The position numbers and the translations under genes are program-made. Under the pieces are notes generated by a model. That model was not told the origin of the DNA and ran no database searches. It worked only from the letters and a program-made list of their open reading frames with translations. Shown in pieces: positions 1 through 10,500 of a stretch of 64,000 bases of DNA; within the stretch, counting starts at the first letter, position 1; every line of letters begins with the position of its first letter. Origin of the DNA: Rhizobium sullae (lineage in GTDB: Bacteria; Pseudomonadota; Alphaproteobacteria; Rhizobiales; Rhizobiaceae); NCBI RefSeq assembly GCF_025200715.1, contig NZ_CP104144.1, forward strand, positions 1,860,001-1,924,000, in the 5' to 3' direction.

Positions 1-1
1 T

Positions 2-808
2 GCCATGGCAATTGCCGGACAGACGTCGACCAGCCAATCCGCAACCGGCTGGACGCGCTCTGGTCACACCGTCAAAGAGGGCATTCCGTGGGCCACTGCC
101 AACGCATTGAAAGCGGTCGCATTGGCAGCTCATGGCCATCGAGGACCGTTGGACATCCTTGACGAACCGGCACAATATGATCACTTGAAGCTCACCGGTC
201 GGCTCGGGCGGGACTGGACCATAGGTCAGGTCTATTTCAAGCGGTATAGCTGCTGCCGCTGGGCGCACGCAGCGATCGATGCGGCACTTGAAATCAAGCG
301 GACGCATTCATTGGCGTCTGAAAATATCAAGGCGATAACCGTCGAAACATTCGAACGCGCATTGACGCTTCCGAACCAATGTGAACCGGAAACGAACGAA
401 GCGGCACAATATAGCATTCCATTCTGTATCGCGCTCGCGCTGGTTCACGGTCCCGTGTCTCTGTTGCCACTTGACGACCGCCACCTGGTTGACGACCAAG
501 TGTTGGCGCTTTCGCGAAAAGTCCGGCTGACCGCAGCGGAAGACTACAGCCGATCCTTTCCCGAGTCGACGCCGTCGCGTGTGACTCTGACGACAAGCGT
601 CGGTCAATATACTCAAGAGGTTATCACGCCACTCGGCGAACCGGCAAACCCACTCTTACTGGCAGACCTGGAGGCAAAATTCGATCATCTGAGCCATCTA
701 TCACCAGCGCGCCCTGGTCAAATGCAGATTATCAAACAAGCCATAGCCGCCTTAGATGCCAGTGCGAACCTGAAGGAGCTATTCGCGGCACTCGAGTTCG
801 CGTTGTAG
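2..808 (+). CDS. MmgE/PrpD family protein (C-terminal part, cut by window edge)
   Basis: The frame is open to the left edge, so only about 267 C-terminal residues are visible; the family is usually about 450 aa. The stretch around YFKRYSCCRWAHAAIDA matches the conserved block of MmgE/PrpD proteins (usually FKPYACCRHTHAAIDA), and the C-terminal helical/beta region also fits. Family members are 2-methylcitrate dehydratases, aconitate decarboxylases and related lyases acting on small organic acids in the cytoplasm; the substrate cannot be told from this piece. An IclR-type regulator follows 61 bases downstream in the same direction, which suggests the gene belongs to a catabolic unit controlled by it. 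Confidence 0.8.
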   Translation, partial: AMAIAGQTSTSQSATGWTRSGHTVKEGIPWATANALKAVALAAHGHRGPLDILDEPAQYDHLKLTGRLGRDWTIGQVYFKRYSCCRWAHAAIDAALEIKRTHSLASENIKAITVETFERALTLPNQCEPETNEAAQYSIPFCIALALVHGPVSLLPLDDRHLVDDQVLALSRKVRLTAAEDYSRSFPESTPSRVTLTTSVGQYTQEVITPLGEPANPLLLADLEAKFDHLSHLSPARPGQMQIIKQAIAALDASANLKELFAALEFAL

Positions 809-869
809 TTTTGCGCGCCGAGCCGCTTTTGCTATAGGAGTCAAGAAGACATCATCGGACGAGGATAGC

Positions 870-1694
870 ATGGCAAAGGAAGAGGTCGCGGCAACGGGTA
901 CACAACTACTCGACAGGGGCGTCGCGATCTTGAAGTTCCTTGGTGATGCCGGCCAATCCGGTGCAAATATGGCGACGATAGCGGAGGTCATGGGACTGAA
1001 GCAGTCGACGGCCCACCGCATTGTCAGCGCCTTGGAACGGCATGGCCTCATCGAGCGTGAGCGGGAGACGCGCCGTTACCGCCTCGGTCTCGCGCTTTTT
1101 GCCCTAGGAGCGACCGCAGCGGATGGAACCGGACTGCGCAAGGTCGCGCGCCCGGCGCTCATGCGCCTGTCGGCAGCCACGGGGGATTCGGTCTTCCTAA
1201 TGGCGCGGGCGGGTTTTAATACCATCTGTGTCGATCGCCAGCAGGGAACCTACGTCATCGACAGCCTGACCGGTCACATCGGCGGGCAGATCCCGATGGG
1301 CGTCGGCCCGGCGAGCCAGGCGATCCTGGCCTTCCTGCCGCCACCGGAAGCTGATGTGGTCATTGCGACCAATGCGCCGCTTTATGGTCATTACAGCCAT
1401 TTAAGCGTGGCTAAGGTGCGGGAAGTGCTGGTGGCAATTCGGAAGCAAGGTTACTCGGTCGACCAAGGGGAGCTTGTGGCCGGCATCTCGGCAATTGCCG
1501 TTCCCATACTTCCCCCTAAGCGCGACGCAGTTGCAGCTCTTGCCATCAATTTGACGAGCGCCCGTTTAACTCCGGAGCGGCTCCCGCAGCTCGTCAATAT
1601 GCTAAAGCAAGAAGTCCGTGAGATCGAAGCCTCGCTAAATCCGCTTGATGAACCCTATTTCGGCGGTGCCGAAGCGCCAATGGGCGGAAGGTGA
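870..1694 (+). CDS. IclR family transcriptional regulator
   Basis: 274 aa, normal IclR length. Residues about 10-75 form the N-terminal winged helix-turn-helix (AEVMGLKQSTAHRIVSALE, then the wing RYRLG), followed by the IclR effector-binding domain (for example CVDRQQGTYVIDSL and the late GELVAGISAIAVP block typical of the ligand pocket). IclR proteins bind small carboxylic or aromatic effectors and repress or activate adjacent catabolic genes. The start ATG has an upstream GAGG. It follows the MmgE/PrpD gene closely and probably regulates it and genes left of the window; the effector is unknown. Confidence 0.9.
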   Translation: MAKEEVAATGTQLLDRGVAILKFLGDAGQSGANMATIAEVMGLKQSTAHRIVSALERHGLIERERETRRYRLGLALFALGATAADGTGLRKVARPALMRLSAATGDSVFLMARAGFNTICVDRQQGTYVIDSLTGHIGGQIPMGVGPASQAILAFLPPPEADVVIATNAPLYGHYSHLSVAKVREVLVAIRKQGYSVDQGELVAGISAIAVPILPPKRDAVAALAINLTSARLTPERLPQLVNMLKQEVREIEASLNPLDEPYFGGAEAPMGGR

Positions 1695-1807
1695 GAGAAT
1701 CGGACGAGGTTTCACGGGTTGCATGCAGCCATACGGACCAGTTACGGCATTTGCTGCTGTCTAGTTTTCAGGTTGCATTAAATATGCGATTCTCGTAAAG
1801 AGTTTAT

Positions 1808-2770
1808 ATGCGCAACAACCCACGACCCGCTACGATGGACACGATTCCCACCGAAGGCTTTGATGCGGCAGTGACCCTGACAGACCATCTCGACCACCTG
1901 CCCGACAAGAAGCGCCGCGAGCTTGCCCGGGTTCTGCAGATCCTGTTTTTCGAGGTCGAGCAGTTCCGTGCCACCAAGCTGTCCGGAAAAAAGGCGGCCG
2001 GCAGGGTGCTCAAGGTGATGCTCTACGGCTCGTACGCCCGCGGCGACTGGGTTGAGGATCGCTCAAGCGGCTACCGCTCCGACTATGACCTTCTGATCGT
2101 CGTCAACACCAAGAGCTTTGCCGAAGAGCATGAGCTGTGGGAGGCGCTGGAAGAACGGCTGTTGCAGGAGCAGATCAGCCACCGGATCGAAACACCGGTT
2201 ATCCCGATCGTGCACTGCCTCTCGGACGTCAACGACCAGTTGGCACGCGGCCGACCGTTCTTTACCGATATCGCCAAAGACGGCATCGTGCTCTACGAGG
2301 AGCCCGGCCATCCCCTCGCCCAGCCGAAGGCGCTGACACCGGAGGAGGCAAAGGCCGAGGCACAGCGGTATTTCGATCAGTGGTTTCCGTTATCGCAACA
2401 CTCAGTGAAGCTTGCGGAGACAAGTATTCAAGATCACGTGCTGCGCCACGCAGCGTTCAATCTCCACCAGGCGGCGGAGACAGCATATCACTGCGTCTTA
2501 CTGACTCTGACGCTATACAGTCCGAAATCGCACCGCATCAAGGTGCTGCGCTCGCAAGCCGAAAGCGCCGATGCGCGGCTGGTCGCCGCCTGGCCGCGCG
2601 ATACCCGCTTTGCCCGCCGCTGCTTTGAGCTTTTGTCGCGGGCTTACGTCGAGGCGCGGTACTCGTCGAAATACGCAATCAGCAATGAAGAGCTGCAGTG
2701 GCTTGTCACGCACGTGAAGGACTTGCAGGCGCTCGTTGAGGATATCTGCAAGGAGCGTCTCCGCACCTGA
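1808..2770 (+). CDS. Fused nucleotidyltransferase (MNT-like) and HEPN domain protein
   Basis: 320 aa. Residues about 65-110 carry the nucleotidyltransferase signature GSYARG followed by SDYDLLIV, the Gly-Ser and metal-binding Asp pair of the polymerase-beta superfamily. Residues about 205-300 match HEPN domains (AFNLHQAAETAYH and KSHRIKVL, comparable to the FxLQQAAEKALK and KTHDL blocks). In HEPN-MNT toxin-antitoxin systems the two activities are separate proteins and the MNT partner AMPylates the HEPN RNase; here they sit in one chain, as in some single-gene rhizobial proteins. A defence or stress role is inference. ATG 1808 has AAAGAG upstream; ATG 1835 is an alternative start. Confidence 0.8.
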   Translation: MRNNPRPATMDTIPTEGFDAAVTLTDHLDHLPDKKRRELARVLQILFFEVEQFRATKLSGKKAAGRVLKVMLYGSYARGDWVEDRSSGYRSDYDLLIVVNTKSFAEEHELWEALEERLLQEQISHRIETPVIPIVHCLSDVNDQLARGRPFFTDIAKDGIVLYEEPGHPLAQPKALTPEEAKAEAQRYFDQWFPLSQHSVKLAETSIQDHVLRHAAFNLHQAAETAYHCVLLTLTLYSPKSHRIKVLRSQAESADARLVAAWPRDTRFARRCFELLSRAYVEARYSSKYAISNEELQWLVTHVKDLQALVEDICKERLRT

Positions 2771-3423
2771 CGGCGAGCGGCTGGCGATCTCACAGACGCT
2801 TGCGAAGCATCAATCGTTACGTCGGCGACTGAACCGCTCCTTCCTCCACAGGCTTCATCGCATGTTTGTCACATACACGTTGAGATTTTATTTACCGGAA
2901 AGAACCCAGTTGCATTCTTCATTTCCACCATCCTAGTTTGCAGAGAATTTTGATCACGTCGTGATTCTCTGAGGGGCATTCTTGCGTTCGTTCCGGTCTG
3001 ATCTTGCAGCTCTGGCTGCCATGCGCGCTCGTTGCGCACGAGAATCTGGCGCAGCAACGACTGGGAAATGTTGCTTTGCTGCAGGAGCAACAACTCCTTG
3101 CACTCGTCGGTAATTCTTCTCGCCGCGCCGCGGTTCGCTTTCCTGGATCGAATCGACACGACACTTGGTCTCGAACAACTTCATAGGATCATGCGGAAAC
3201 TTTCCGAAAATTCGATCAACAGCATCAATAAGCGGAAACCGACGCCCTGCGCGATTGCCACGACGCTGTCTTGGAATGCGGTGAGGATGGCGGGTGGACG
3301 TGGAGGTGGTGAACCGGACCTGAGGCACAGCCGCAACAAAAGCCGGTAAATTGGTTGTCGAACACCCGCACCAGGTTTATCTTGTTGCATCCTCGGTGCC
3401 CTCAGGGGGAGGTCATAGCGGTG
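2771..3423 (+). other. Intergenic, no gene recognised
   Basis: About 650 bases. Several short frames of 60-124 codons exist on both strands, but none has a recognisable domain or a convincing ribosome binding site. The overlapping minus-strand frames around 2870-3330 might be a decayed gene, but I cannot name one. Confidence 0.4.
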
Positions 3424-4116
3424 ATGCTAGTAAAAAATGTGATGATCACAAAGGTTGTCGGGGTATCACCGGATAACAGTGTCAGGCGAGCCGCCGAGGT
3501 CATGCTTATTAATCACATTAGTGGTGTTCCGGTCATCGATGATGCGGGTTGCCTCGTCGGGATCATCAGTGAGGGTGATCTGCTGCGCAGAACGGAGTTA
3601 GGGCGGGGAGCCATTGCCGAACTCGGAACGTCGGCACTTACCGCCGAGGAGAAAGCCACGGCTTACGTTAAGAGTAACGCGTGGAGGGTTGCTGACGTCA
3701 TGAGCCGCGACCCAGTGGTCGTGGAAGAGGACGCGTCGCTTGGGCAGGTTTCTGGGTTGATGCAGCAGCATGGCATCAAGCGCATTCCCGTGATGAGAGA
3801 GGGCGTGCTGGTCGGCATCATCAGTCGTGCAGATCTTCTGAAAGTGATTGTCACAGCCGACCTAGACGAAACCGCGCGAGGTGACGAAGCCATCCGTCGC
3901 AGCATTGCGATACGGCTCAGCGAAAATACGGGTCTTCTCGGAAAAGACGTGACCGTAGCCGTAACCGACGGTGTGGCTCACCTATGGGGAAACGTTGACA
4001 CGGCAGAGTGCAAGAAGGCGGCGCGCGTTGCTGCCGAAAGTGTTCGCGGCGTGAGAGGAGTGGTTGAGCACTTCTCCGAAGATCCGAAAGGATTTGCCAT
4101 CACGCCTTCGGATTAA
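3424..4116 (+). CDS. CBS-domain pair plus BON domain protein
   Basis: 230 aa from ATG 3424, chosen because MLVKNVM is the usual start of the family and a GGGGGAGG lies upstream; the open frame extends 23 codons further. Two CBS motifs (residues about 1-60 and 85-145, with DNSVRRAAEVM, ISGVPVIDD and the second KRIPVMREG) form a Bateman module that binds adenosyl ligands such as AMP, ATP or SAM. A BON domain follows (about residues 155-220, VTVAVTDGVAHLWGNV). Such proteins are common in rhizobia beside energy and stress genes; here the phosphoketolase gene is next, so an energy-sensing role is plausible but inferred. Confidence 0.88.
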   Translation: MLVKNVMITKVVGVSPDNSVRRAAEVMLINHISGVPVIDDAGCLVGIISEGDLLRRTELGRGAIAELGTSALTAEEKATAYVKSNAWRVADVMSRDPVVVEEDASLGQVSGLMQQHGIKRIPVMREGVLVGIISRADLLKVIVTADLDETARGDEAIRRSIAIRLSENTGLLGKDVTVAVTDGVAHLWGNVDTAECKKAARVAAESVRGVRGVVEHFSEDPKGFAITPSD

Positions 4117-4470
4117 ACCTCAAGTACCTTCGATTTTAACTGTGCTTCGGATGCATTTTGTGCGAATATTAGCACGCTTGAATATTTGCGGCTTGGCACG
4201 AAGCCGTTTTGGAGAGCTGAGCGGGGCATAGGAAACAGAGGCATGCGGGATAGTCACGAGCGCGCCAGCGTTTCAGGCTGATGTCCAAACACGCTGCATG
4301 TGGCAAATAATCGGTCGATAACGACCGCGCTACGGATTGTGCCTTGCCGCCAGCATCCCTTCCGCCATGCCGGGGCGTTCACCTCAGTCGCTAGCCAGTT
4401 AAAAAAATCGACGATTTCTCACCGTGGAAGATCTTACCGTAGCAATCTGGGCTCAGAGGAGGAGGTACCC
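4117..4470 (+). other. Intergenic region upstream of phosphoketolase
   Basis: About 350 bases that should hold the promoter of the phosphoketolase unit. I checked for FNR/FixK-type TTGAT-N4-ATCAA sites and for a sigma-54 element; a TTGGCACG occurs near 4193 but without a correctly spaced -12 GC element. An open frame runs in from 4300, but its predicted residues lack family similarity, so the gene start is placed at 4471. Confidence 0.4.
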
Positions 4471-6930
4471 ATGGTTTCGCTCAAGACGGCACGAGATGCA
4501 AAGGGCGCTGTAAACGAGAACATGCCAACGGGCGGCCCCCTTTCGACGGAAGAATTGCAGTCAATGGATGCCTATTGGCGGGCATCGAACTACCTCTCCG
4601 TTGGCCAGATCTATCTTCTCGACAATCCGCTGCTCAAAGAACCGCTAAGGCGCGAGCACATAAAGCCACGGCTGCTTGGTCACTGGGGCACGTCGCCAGG
4701 TTTGAACATGCTCTACGTTCACCTCAATCGCGTTATCAAACGCGATGATCTTGACATGATTTACGTTATTGGACCGGGACATGGCGGACCGTCGCTGGTC
4801 GCACATGCCTATCTCGAAGGCACCTACAGCGAAGTCTACCCCAACATTGGCCAAGACACGGAAGGCATGAGAAGGCTGTTCAAACAGTTCAGCTTCCCCG
4901 GCGGCATCCCCAGTCACGTTGCTCCGGAGACACCCGGCAGCATCCACGAGGGCGGCGAACTGGGTTATGCCCTCAGCCACGCCTACGGCGCGGCGTTCGA
5001 CAACCCAGATCTGATTGTCGCCTGCGTTGTCGGCGACGGGGAAGCCGAAACGGGGCCACTTGCGACAGGCTGGCATGGCAACAAGTTCCTAAATCCCGCT
5101 CGCGACGGGTGCGTGTTGCCGATCCTGCACCTAAACGGCTACAAGATCGCCAACCCGTGCTTCCTTGCCCGCATTCCTCGCGACGAGCTGAGAAAATTTT
5201 TCGAAGGCATGGGGTACACACCGTATTTCGTCGAGGGCGATGACCCCGCGAGCGTGCACCAGCAACTGGCAGGCGTACTTGACACCGCAATGGCTGATAT
5301 CCAGGAAATCTGGGCGGATGCGCGCACCAGAGGCAACGTGAAACGTCCCATGTGGCCGATGATCGTTTTCCGCACACCCAAGGGCTGGACCTGCCCGCCT
5401 GAGATAGACGGCAAGAAGTCCGAGGGCTATTGGCGGTCGCACCAGGTGCCGATGGGCGACATGGACAAGCCAGAGCACATCCGCATTCTCGAAGGATGGA
5501 TGAAGAGCTACCGCCCCGAGGAACTGTTTGACGACGGAGGCCGGTTCAAACCGGAGCTGGCAACGCTTGCCCCGGCGGGGCATCGGCGAATGAGCGACAA
5601 CCCGCATGCCAACGGCGGATTGCTGCTGCGGGACCTGAAGATGCCCGACTTCCGGGACTACGCGGTATCCGTGCCGAGCCCCGGGGCAACCATCGCCGAG
5701 TCGGCGCGGACGATGGGCGCGTTTCTCCGCGATATCATGAAGATGAACATGGAGAGCAACAACTTCCGCCTGTTCAGCCCCGATGAGAACAACTCCAATC
5801 GCTGGCAGGATGTGCTGGAAGTCACCAACCGCTGCTACATGGCGGAGATCTATCCGGAGGATGATCATCTGGCGCCCGACGGCCGGGTGATGGAGGTACT
5901 CAGCGAGCATCAATGCCAAGGCTGGCTGGAAGGCTACCTGCTAACCGGCCGGCATGGCTTCTTCTCCTGCTACGAAGCCTTCATCCACATCATCGACTCG
6001 ATGTTCAACCAGCACGCCAAGTGGCTGAAGGTCTGCCACGAGATCCCATGGCGGCGGTCGATCGCCTCGCTTAACTACTTCCTGAGTTCCCACGTCTGGC
6101 GGCAGGACCACAACGGTTTCAGCCATCAAGACCCAGGGTTCATCGATCATGTGGTCAACAAGAAGGCAGATGTCGTCCGGGTTTATCTGCCGCCGGACGC
6201 CAATACGCTGCTCTCCGTGACCGATCACTGCCTGCGCAGCCGCAACTACGTCAACGTCGTTGTCGCCGGCAAGCAGCCTGCCCCGCAGTGGCTGACGATG
6301 GATCAGGCCATCAAGCATTGCAGTGAAGGCCTTGGCATTTGGGAATGGGCAAGCAACGACAAGGGCACCGAGCCTGACGTCGTGATGGCATGCTGCGGCG
6401 ACGTTCCAACGCTCGAGACGCTTGCGGCAGTCGATCTGATCCGGAAGCACCTGCCGGAGCTGAAGGTGCGCGTCATCAACGTCGTGAACCTGATGAAGCT
6501 GCAGCCGCCGAAAGAGCATCCGCACGGACTGTCGGATCGCGATTTTGATGCGCTGTTCACGAAGAACAAGCCGATCATCTTCGCCTTCCATGGCTATCCT
6601 TGGCTCATCCACCGGCTCACTTACCGCCGCACTAACCACGGCAATCTGCACGTCCGCGGCTACAAGGAAGAAGGCACGACGACGACGCCGTTCGACATGG
6701 TGGTGCTGAATGAAATGGATCGCTTCCATCTGGTCGAGGACGTGATTGACCGGCTGCCGCAACTGGGTGCGCGCGCTGCCTATTTCAAACAGGCAATTCA
6801 CCACAAGCTGATCGAACACCGGCAGCACATCGAAAAATATGGCGACGACGTGCCGGGAATCTCGGGCTGGATGTGGGGACAGTCGGCGGCCTTGGGAGAG
6901 CTGCGATCGACAGAGGCAGACAACGTCTAA
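4471..6930 (+). CDS. xfp: Xylulose-5-phosphate/fructose-6-phosphate phosphoketolase
   Basis: 819 aa, the usual phosphoketolase size. ATG 4471 is preceded by GAGGAGGT at ideal spacing and begins a family-like N-terminus. Thiamine-diphosphate enzyme signatures are present: GPGHGGPS near residue 100, GDGEAETGP near residue 190, and the late [18 protein letters not shown] block characteristic of phosphoketolases. It cleaves xylulose-5-phosphate (and often fructose-6-phosphate) with phosphate to acetyl-phosphate plus glyceraldehyde-3-phosphate (or erythrose-4-phosphate) in the cytosol. Acetate kinase, encoded 7.5 kb away on the other strand, would convert the acetyl-phosphate to acetate and ATP, giving a fermentative or low-oxygen carbon shunt. 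Confidence 0.97.
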   Translation: MVSLKTARDAKGAVNENMPTGGPLSTEELQSMDAYWRASNYLSVGQIYLLDNPLLKEPLRREHIKPRLLGHWGTSPGLNMLYVHLNRVIKRDDLDMIYVIGPGHGGPSLVAHAYLEGTYSEVYPNIGQDTEGMRRLFKQFSFPGGIPSHVAPETPGSIHEGGELGYALSHAYGAAFDNPDLIVACVVGDGEAETGPLATGWHGNKFLNPARDGCVLPILHLNGYKIANPCFLARIPRDELRKFFEGMGYTPYFVEGDDPASVHQQLAGVLDTAMADIQEIWADARTRGNVKRPMWPMIVFRTPKGWTCPPEIDGKKSEGYWRSHQVPMGDMDKPEHIRILEGWMKSYRPEELFDDGGRFKPELATLAPAGHRRMSDNPHANGGLLLRDLKMPDFRDYAVSVPSPGATIAESARTMGAFLRDIMKMNMESNNFRLFSPDENNSNRWQDVLEVTNRCYMAEIYPEDDHLAPDGRVMEVLSEHQCQGWLEGYLLTGRHGFFSCYEAFIHIIDSMFNQHAKWLKVCHEIPWRRSIASLNYFLSSHVWRQDHNGFSHQDPGFIDHVVNKKADVVRVYLPPDANTLLSVTDHCLRSRNYVNVVVAGKQPAPQWLTMDQAIKHCSEGLGIWEWASNDKGTEPDVVMACCGDVPTLETLAAVDLIRKHLPELKVRVINVVNLMKLQPPKEHPHGLSDRDFDALFTKNKPIIFAFHGYPWLIHRLTYRRTNHGNLHVRGYKEEGTTTTPFDMVVLNEMDRFHLVEDVIDRLPQLGARAAYFKQAIHHKLIEHRQHIEKYGDDVPGISGWMWGQSAALGELRSTEADNV

Positions 6931-6946
6931 GCCAGGAGGGCTGGAC

Positions 6947-7480
6947 GTGAAAGTATTCGTGATCAGGCATGGGGAGACCGAGTGGAGCCTGAGCGGGCAA
7001 CACACGGGCACGACAGAAGTCCCCTTGACGGACAACGGACGACGACAAGCGGAACGGATGCGGCCGCTGTTGGCTCGGCAACCGTTCGCGCTCGTTCTTG
7101 TGAGTCCGCTGCAGCGGGCACGGGAGACGTGTGACTTGGTGGGGTTCGGCGCCGAGGCCGTCATTGATCCGGGCTTGATGGAGTGGAACTACGGCGAATA
7201 TGAGGGCCTGATGCCCCAGCAAATTCAGGCGAAAAGACCGGGTTGGTTGATTTTCCGCGATGGATGCCCCGGAGGCGAGACGCCGAGGCAAGTGGGTGCT
7301 CGAGTGGATCAAGTCGTGGCGCGCGCACAGGCTGCGGCTGCGCGTGCTTGCAGCGCGATGGATTGGCCTGCCACCGCGTGCCGGACAGCATTTTCTCCTG
7401 AATACCGGCACGTGAGCGTCCTCACCTACTACCACGAGATACCCGCAGTGAGGGTCTGGAATGGACAAGTCTCTGAGTAG
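6947..7480 (+). pseudogene. Histidine phosphatase (phosphoglycerate-mutase-like), frameshifted
   Basis: GTG 6947 follows GGAGGG and starts VKVFVIRHGETEWS with the RHG catalytic motif at residues 7-9. Family features continue to about residue 125 and again at the end (SVLTYYHEIPAV). Between about 7320 and 7411 the correct protein lies in the +1 frame (LRVLAARWIGLPPRAG, then FLLNTGT). The segment that should contain the second catalytic His (the usual FAHGH) is missing, so the gene carries a deletion plus two compensating frame changes, the second being loss of one base near 7411. The translated 177-aa product would be misfolded in the middle and catalytically dead. It sits 16 bases after phosphoketolase in the same operon. 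A sequencing error could explain single-base shifts but not the missing motif. Confidence 0.75.
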
Positions 7481-7558
7481 TGTGCGGGAGAGCTGCCGGC
7501 AGTTGGTGATGGTCGTGCTTTCGAAGCGGGTGTCGTCGTTCTGAAGGGGAAAACGTTG

Positions 7559-10500
7559 ATGGTAAAATCAATTCACGGCCACAGCACGCCCGAGGCGGCG
7601 AGACACGATAGCGACGCGGAGCTGGCGAATCCGAGCTCCGCGGTCGCGTTGCTTTCCAACGATCAGTACGGTGTGCTGGTCACAGCCGCCGGGGCCGGTT
7701 ACGGAATGTGGCAAGGCCTCGACATTACCCGGTGGCGCGAGGACAGCACCCGCGATTGCTGGGGCCAATTTTGTTACGTTCGGGATCTGACCGACAACGA
7801 CCTCTGGTCCATCGGAAAGCAGCCCTTATTTCGGCCCTCGAATGTCTACGAGCACGCCTTTCATGGAGACAGGGTCGAATTTCGATGTCATGCCGGTGAC
7901 ATCGAAATCTTCTGGAAAATCTGTGTCGCAGCCGATGTGGATGCAGAAGTGCGCATGCTTACAGTTACGAACCATGGCGCACGAGAACGAACCCTCGAAC
8001 TGACAAGCTATGCCGAAGTCTGCTTGAACAATCGTCGCGCGGACATGTCGCATCCGGGCTTTGCCAAGCTTTTTGTCGAAACTCGGTTCGACGAGGCGAC
8101 GGGCACCCTGTTTGCGCGTCGCAGGCCCCGCGCTGCAGGCGAGAAAGCCACTTGGGCCGTTCACGTTTCTTCATCGACCCTACCGCTTTCCCAAGCGGTC
8201 CAATATGAAACCGATCGGCTGAGATTTCTTGGCCGAGGCCGGACAACAGCCAATCCCGTCGTATTCGACGCGGGTGCATCGCTGTCCGGAACGACTGGCC
8301 CTGTCCTCGACCCGATTTTCTGCCTGCGGCGGACGGTTCGTCTGGCGCCAGGCGCCGACGCACGCGTGGCCTTCGTCACAGGCGCTGCGGATGACCAGTC
8401 AGCCGTGCAGCTCATCGCCGAAAGATATGCCAAGTTCGACACGGTCGAGCGAGTGTTCTCCGAAGCTTCAGAGAAATACGAAAATGAGCTTCGCACGTCG
8501 AACCTGAAGTCTGACGATGTCTCGCTGTTCAATCGGCTGGCCGGGAATGTCGTATTTGCGAACCCGGCCATGCGGCAGGCGGCTGGGCCCCAGAGAGATC
8601 GATTGGATCGAACCGCTCTGTGGACTCATGGTATCTCCGGCGACCTTCCGATCGTGCTTGTCCGAGCCAATGGCGACAGGGATGATGCCTTCGTTAACCA
8701 AGTGGCGATGGGCCACGATTTTGCCGGTCGGAGGGGCCTGAGATACGACCTGGTGCTGCTCGACGAGGGTGGTGCAGCCAGCGCCAAGCGACAGACTGAA
8801 AAGCTGCAGTCAGGCCCGCAAGCCGAAATGATCGGCAAACCTGGCGGAATCTTTGTGCTTTCCGAACCCGATACCGAAAGCGATCACGTGGCGACCATCG
8901 CCGCGGCAGCGCGCATTGTCCTGCTGGGAAGCGGCGGTACACTTGCCGATCAGCTCAACCTGCCCTCCCCCGCTCTGTCACCTCTTTCGCCGATGTTAGC
9001 CGTTCGGGTAAGCGGGCAACCTGCAGCCCCACATTCTGACTTGGTCGAGGATTTACAGCACTGGAACGAATTCGGGGGCTTCACGCCCGACGGACGCGAG
9101 TATGTCGTGCGCGTGGATGCGGTCAAACCCCGAGCCCCCGCCTTGCCACCGGCGCCTTGGACCAATGTGATCGCAAACCCCGATTTTGGCTGTCTGACAA
9201 CCGAAGCCGGTCTTGGCTACACCTGGTCAGAGAACAGCCAGATGAACCGGCTGACGCCGTGGTCGAACGATCCGGTTACGGATGCGCCGGGCGAGGTCCT
9301 CTATTTGCGGGATGAGGAAACCGGCGATGTCTGGACGCCGACGCCCCTACCGCTCGGTCCCGGTGCGGTCGTGACTGTTCGTCACGGCCAAGGTTACAGC
9401 CGGTATGCAAGTTACAGTCGTCATCTCAATCAAGAGCTGACGGTATCGGTCGCGCCGAACGATCCGGTCAAAATCATACGCCTCAGGCTTAGCAACGAGG
9501 ACACCCGCGCTCGGCATGTCACCGCAACCTATTTCGTCGAGTGGGTGCTTGGGACGCAGCGCGAAGAGACAGCAACGCGGATCGTCTGCGAGCGTGATGC
9601 CAGATCCGGTGCGATCGTAGCCAATAATCTCTGGGCCGGCGATTTTGCCGGAAAGCTGGCGTTTGCAGGCGCCAGTCAGCCGGCAAGGTCGGCCACGGCC
9701 GACCGTACAGAGTTTCTGGGCAAATACGGTTTCGTGTTTCAGCCGGCTGCCCTGGAGCGAATAGATCTGGCGGAACGTTTTGGTCCGCTACTGGATCCCT
9801 GCGCTGCGCTGATGGTGGATATCTCCCTGCCCCCCGGCGAAAGCAGAGAGGTTGTCTTCGTCCTTGGAGAGGCTGCCGGCCTCGATGAGGTCCGTAGGCT
9901 CGTCCAGGAGCATGCCGACCTCGTTCGCGCGGCCGCGGGCCTGTCGGCTGTCTCCCGCCAGTGGGATGACATTCTGAACGCCATTCAGGTCTCGACGCCG
10001 GACGCGGGCTTGAACTTGATGATGAACCGCTGGTTGTTGTACCAGGTTTTGGCATGCCGCGTATGGGCGCGCACGTCCAACTATCAGTCTGGCGGCGCGT
10101 ATGGATTCAGGGACCAACTGCAGGACGTGATGGCACTGGTCTACAGCATACCGAGCGAGGCCCGCTCACACATCCTGCGATCGGCGGCGCGCCAATTCGA
10201 GGAGGGGGACGTCCAGCACTGGTGGCACCCACCGTCTGGCATCGGCGTGCGCACTCGGATAACCGACGACTTGTATTTCCTACCCCTTGTCGTTCACCAC
10301 TACGTTTCCACGACAGGCGACGTTCAACTCCTCGATGAGATGGTTCCATTCATCACGTCACCGTTGCTGAGAGACGACCAAGAGGAAGACTTCAACCAGC
10401 CAGCGACCAGCGAGCAGTCCGGCACCGTCTACGAGCATTGCGTCCGTGCGCTGGAGCATGGCTACCGTTTGGGCAGTCACGGCCTTCCCCTTATGGGAAC

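Noticed and set aside
2869..3346. Overlapping minus-strand frames as a possible small gene
   Set aside because: No family similarity, no ribosome binding site, and arginine-rich composition typical of noncoding high-G+C DNA.
4186..4215. Sigma-54 promoter upstream of phosphoketolase (TTGGCACG)
   Set aside because: The -24-like half is present but there is no GC at the required -12 spacing.
5131..7164. Long minus-strand open frames (262 and 407 codons) opposite phosphoketolase
   Set aside because: They are antisense to a clearly identified gene, lack domains, and arise from high G+C codon bias.
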